30,850 nucleotides of DNA from the IMG/VR virus record IMGVR_UViG_3300037042_000209, positions 1 through 30,850 of that record; one strand, 5' to 3'. The translations under genes were made by a program, and so were the position numbers. Origin of the DNA: a virus. The notes beneath the pieces were generated by a model. The model ran no database searches and was not told where the DNA came from. It worked only from the letters and a program-made list of their open reading frames with translations. This document shows, piece by piece, positions 29,777 through 30,850 of the stretch (positions within the stretch are counted from its first letter, which is position 1; each line of letters opens with the position of its first letter).

Positions 29777-29997
29777 TGGAACCTCAATTTTTAATTAATG
29801 TTGGATTTACTGTTACCGGTTTCTTTGGTGGCTGGATCTTGAATAGCCTTGCAAAATCAATAGCCCGTCTTGAAGACAAGATGTCTGATTTTACTTTGCT
29901 GTATGTGCAGAAGGAAGACTATCGTCGCGACATAGACGAGGTAAAAGATATGTTGAAGCAAATATTTAACAAGTTAGATAACAAGGCAGACAAGTGA
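29776..29997 (+). CDS. small membrane protein with coiled coil (holin- or spanin-like)
   Basis: A 73-residue protein: an N-terminal hydrophobic segment (QFLINVGFTVTGFFGGWILN, 4-23) followed by a coiled coil (RLEDKMSDFTLLYVQKEDYR to KDMLKQIFNKLDNKADK). One membrane span plus a charged helix fits small holin-associated or DUF2730-type phage proteins. It overlaps the preceding stop and lies next to two other membrane proteins, so it may belong to the lysis cassette. No endolysin is visible in the window. Confidence 0.65.
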   Translation: MEPQFLINVGFTVTGFFGGWILNSLAKSIARLEDKMSDFTLLYVQKEDYRRDIDEVKDMLKQIFNKLDNKADK

Positions 29998-29998
29998 A

Positions 29999-30709
29999 GT
30001 GGATCCACTTACTCTGCTTGCTGCTGCTAATGCGGCTGTCGCAGCCGTAAAAAAGGGTTGTCAACTTTATAAAGATATAAAAGGTGCAGCCGGGGAAGTC
30101 AAAGGTGTATTGGACGATTTGAAGTCGCAGTTTGGGAAGATTCAAAATCCCACAAATGCTCAGAAAATTCAATACAACGAAGAAGTAGTCCGAGTTCAGG
30201 AGATAGCCAAGGCCGATCCGAACAACGTGTTTCTCCAGATTGGTAATGATCTGGGTGCTTTAATGGATGCTTACGATGCAATAGGTCAGGCATTCTTGGC
30301 GCAGGAAGCAGAAGCAGCAAAGGTTTATACGGGTAAAGATTCGGTAGGAAAACGGGCGTTGAACCGGGTCATTATCCGGTCAAGACTAGATGCCATGTTT
30401 GCCGAACTACGGGAAACAATGGTCTACAAAGCACCGCCAGAGCTAGGCGACTTGTGGGGCAAGTACGAAAAGATGTGGAAGCAGATCGTCATTGAGCAAG
30501 ACGAAGCGCACAAGCGGGAGACTGCAAAGATTCAAATTGAAGCAGCGCAAAGACGCAAACGGCTAAGGAAAAGAAAAGAGGACGCAGCATGGGTTGGGGC
30601 AATCCTTTTCGTCGTGGCGTGGTACGTCGGAGTGTTAGTACTGATTCGGACGAGCCACACATACCGTGGAGCCTTCTCATCGCAGTGGTGGTCTTGTGTT
30701 TTGTGCTAG
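29999..30709 (+). CDS. conserved phage protein with C-terminal membrane span
   Basis: A 236-residue protein starting at GTG 29999: DPLTLLAAANAAVAAVKKGC and QLYKDIKGAAGEVKGVLDDL, then a long helical body (PTNAQKIQYNEEVVRVQEIA; RETMVYKAPPELGDLWGKYE), a basic patch (RRKRLRKRKED) and a hydrophobic segment (about 198-216, AWVGAILFVVAWYVGVLVLI). I recognise this as a common unnamed protein of environmental phages near the lysis region. A basic stretch before a C-terminal span predicts a cytoplasmic body tethered to the inner membrane. The last 121 bases overlap the next gene in another frame. Confidence 0.78.
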   Translation: MDPLTLLAAANAAVAAVKKGCQLYKDIKGAAGEVKGVLDDLKSQFGKIQNPTNAQKIQYNEEVVRVQEIAKADPNNVFLQIGNDLGALMDAYDAIGQAFLAQEAEAAKVYTGKDSVGKRALNRVIIRSRLDAMFAELRETMVYKAPPELGDLWGKYEKMWKQIVIEQDEAHKRETAKIQIEAAQRRKRLRKRKEDAAWVGAILFVVAWYVGVLVLIRTSHTYRGAFSSQWWSCVLC

Positions 30710-30840
30710 TGATCGCGCTGCCGGTCATGGGTATTATGTATATGGACATGAACAATGCGATGTACCGGGCTGAAGAAGAAACCCGCAAGATGAAGGAGTT
30801 GCGGTTAAAAGTTTTACGGGAAATGAGGGGTGAAGAATGA
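30589..30840 (+). CDS. membrane protein nested in the end of the preceding gene
   Basis: An 83-residue protein from ATG 30589, reading a different frame over the last 121 bases of the preceding gene. It has a basic N-terminus (MGWGNPFRRGVVRRS), one hydrophobic span (HIPWSLLIAVVVLCFVLVIA, then LPVMGIMYMDM) and a charged helix (RAEEETRKMKELRLKVLREM). An N-in single span with an external coiled coil is also the inner-membrane spanin layout, but the helix is short. The Shine-Dalgarno is weak (GAGGACGCAGC). It overlaps the next ATG (ATGA). Confidence 0.6.
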   Translation: MGWGNPFRRGVVRRSVSTDSDEPHIPWSLLIAVVVLCFVLVIALPVMGIMYMDMNNAMYRAEEETRKMKELRLKVLREMRGEE

Positions 30841-30850
30841 ATTGGTCGGA
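30837..30850 (+). CDS. start of a following gene (3' partial)
   Basis: ATG 30837 overlaps the previous stop as ATGA, with GAGGGG ten bases upstream, and reads MNWS before the window ends. Too short for any identity. Position suggests a further lysis or late gene. Confidence 0.45.

Noticed and set aside
1-30850. Integrase, attachment site or repressor genes indicating a temperate phage
   Set aside because: No recombinase, excisionase or C1-type repressor motif and no divergent promoter region seen; this covers only the window, not the whole genome.

Overview
This window is about 31 kb of a tailed double-stranded DNA phage (Caudoviricetes) genome. Every supported gene lies on the + strand. Genes are tightly packed, with many ATGA, GTGA and TAATG stop-start overlaps. 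The terminase large subunit, Sf6-type small terminase, SU10-like portal and gp4-like head-tail adaptor, together with the absence of any tape-measure gene among the structural genes seen here, suggest a short-tailed (podovirus-like) virus. The remaining tail and lysis genes probably lie outside the window. I see no integrase, no C1-type repressor, no tRNA and no CRISPR array. The host cannot be read from the sequence; the general style resembles environmental (freshwater-type) phages of Gram-negative bacteria, which is an inference only.

Left part (1-7589): replication, recombination and early genes. A DnaB-family helicase is followed by a RusA Holliday-junction resolvase, small zinc-ribbon and membrane proteins, and a Ref-type HNH nuclease with its usual small partner gene. 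Next come small early genes, four of them behind near-identical control cassettes: a sigma70-type promoter, a hairpin placed at the predicted +1, a conserved linker and the ribosome binding site. The hairpin stems differ in sequence but keep pairing. A strong TTCG terminator at 5574-5596 closes this set. A tight operon of eight small genes and one 210-residue conserved phage protein follows.

Middle (7590-8039): 450 bases without a gene. It holds a -10-like box and a tandem, highly structured RNA-like region, including two copies of a motif whose inner helix shows compensatory base changes. This is the best candidate for something undescribed.

Right part (8040-30850): packaging and morphogenesis. 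The order is two small genes, small terminase, a small gene, large terminase, portal, two small genes, a GroES-like co-chaperonin, scaffold, a conserved protein, a probable decoration protein and the major capsid protein, closed by a strong terminator at 17316-17340. After that come two structural proteins, a 670-residue four-repeat fibre-like protein, a trio of basic proteins sharing a GGKV-type motif, the head-tail adaptor carrying an inserted beta domain, and a run of modular tail-fibre or tip proteins including a LamG + SPRY + DUF7483-like protein of 792 residues. The window ends with small membrane proteins that may be part of the lysis cassette.

Together the genes give a coherent lytic programme: early expression from repeated cassettes, DNA replication and recombination, packaging, then capsid folding with a phage-encoded co-chaperonin and a modular host-recognition apparatus.
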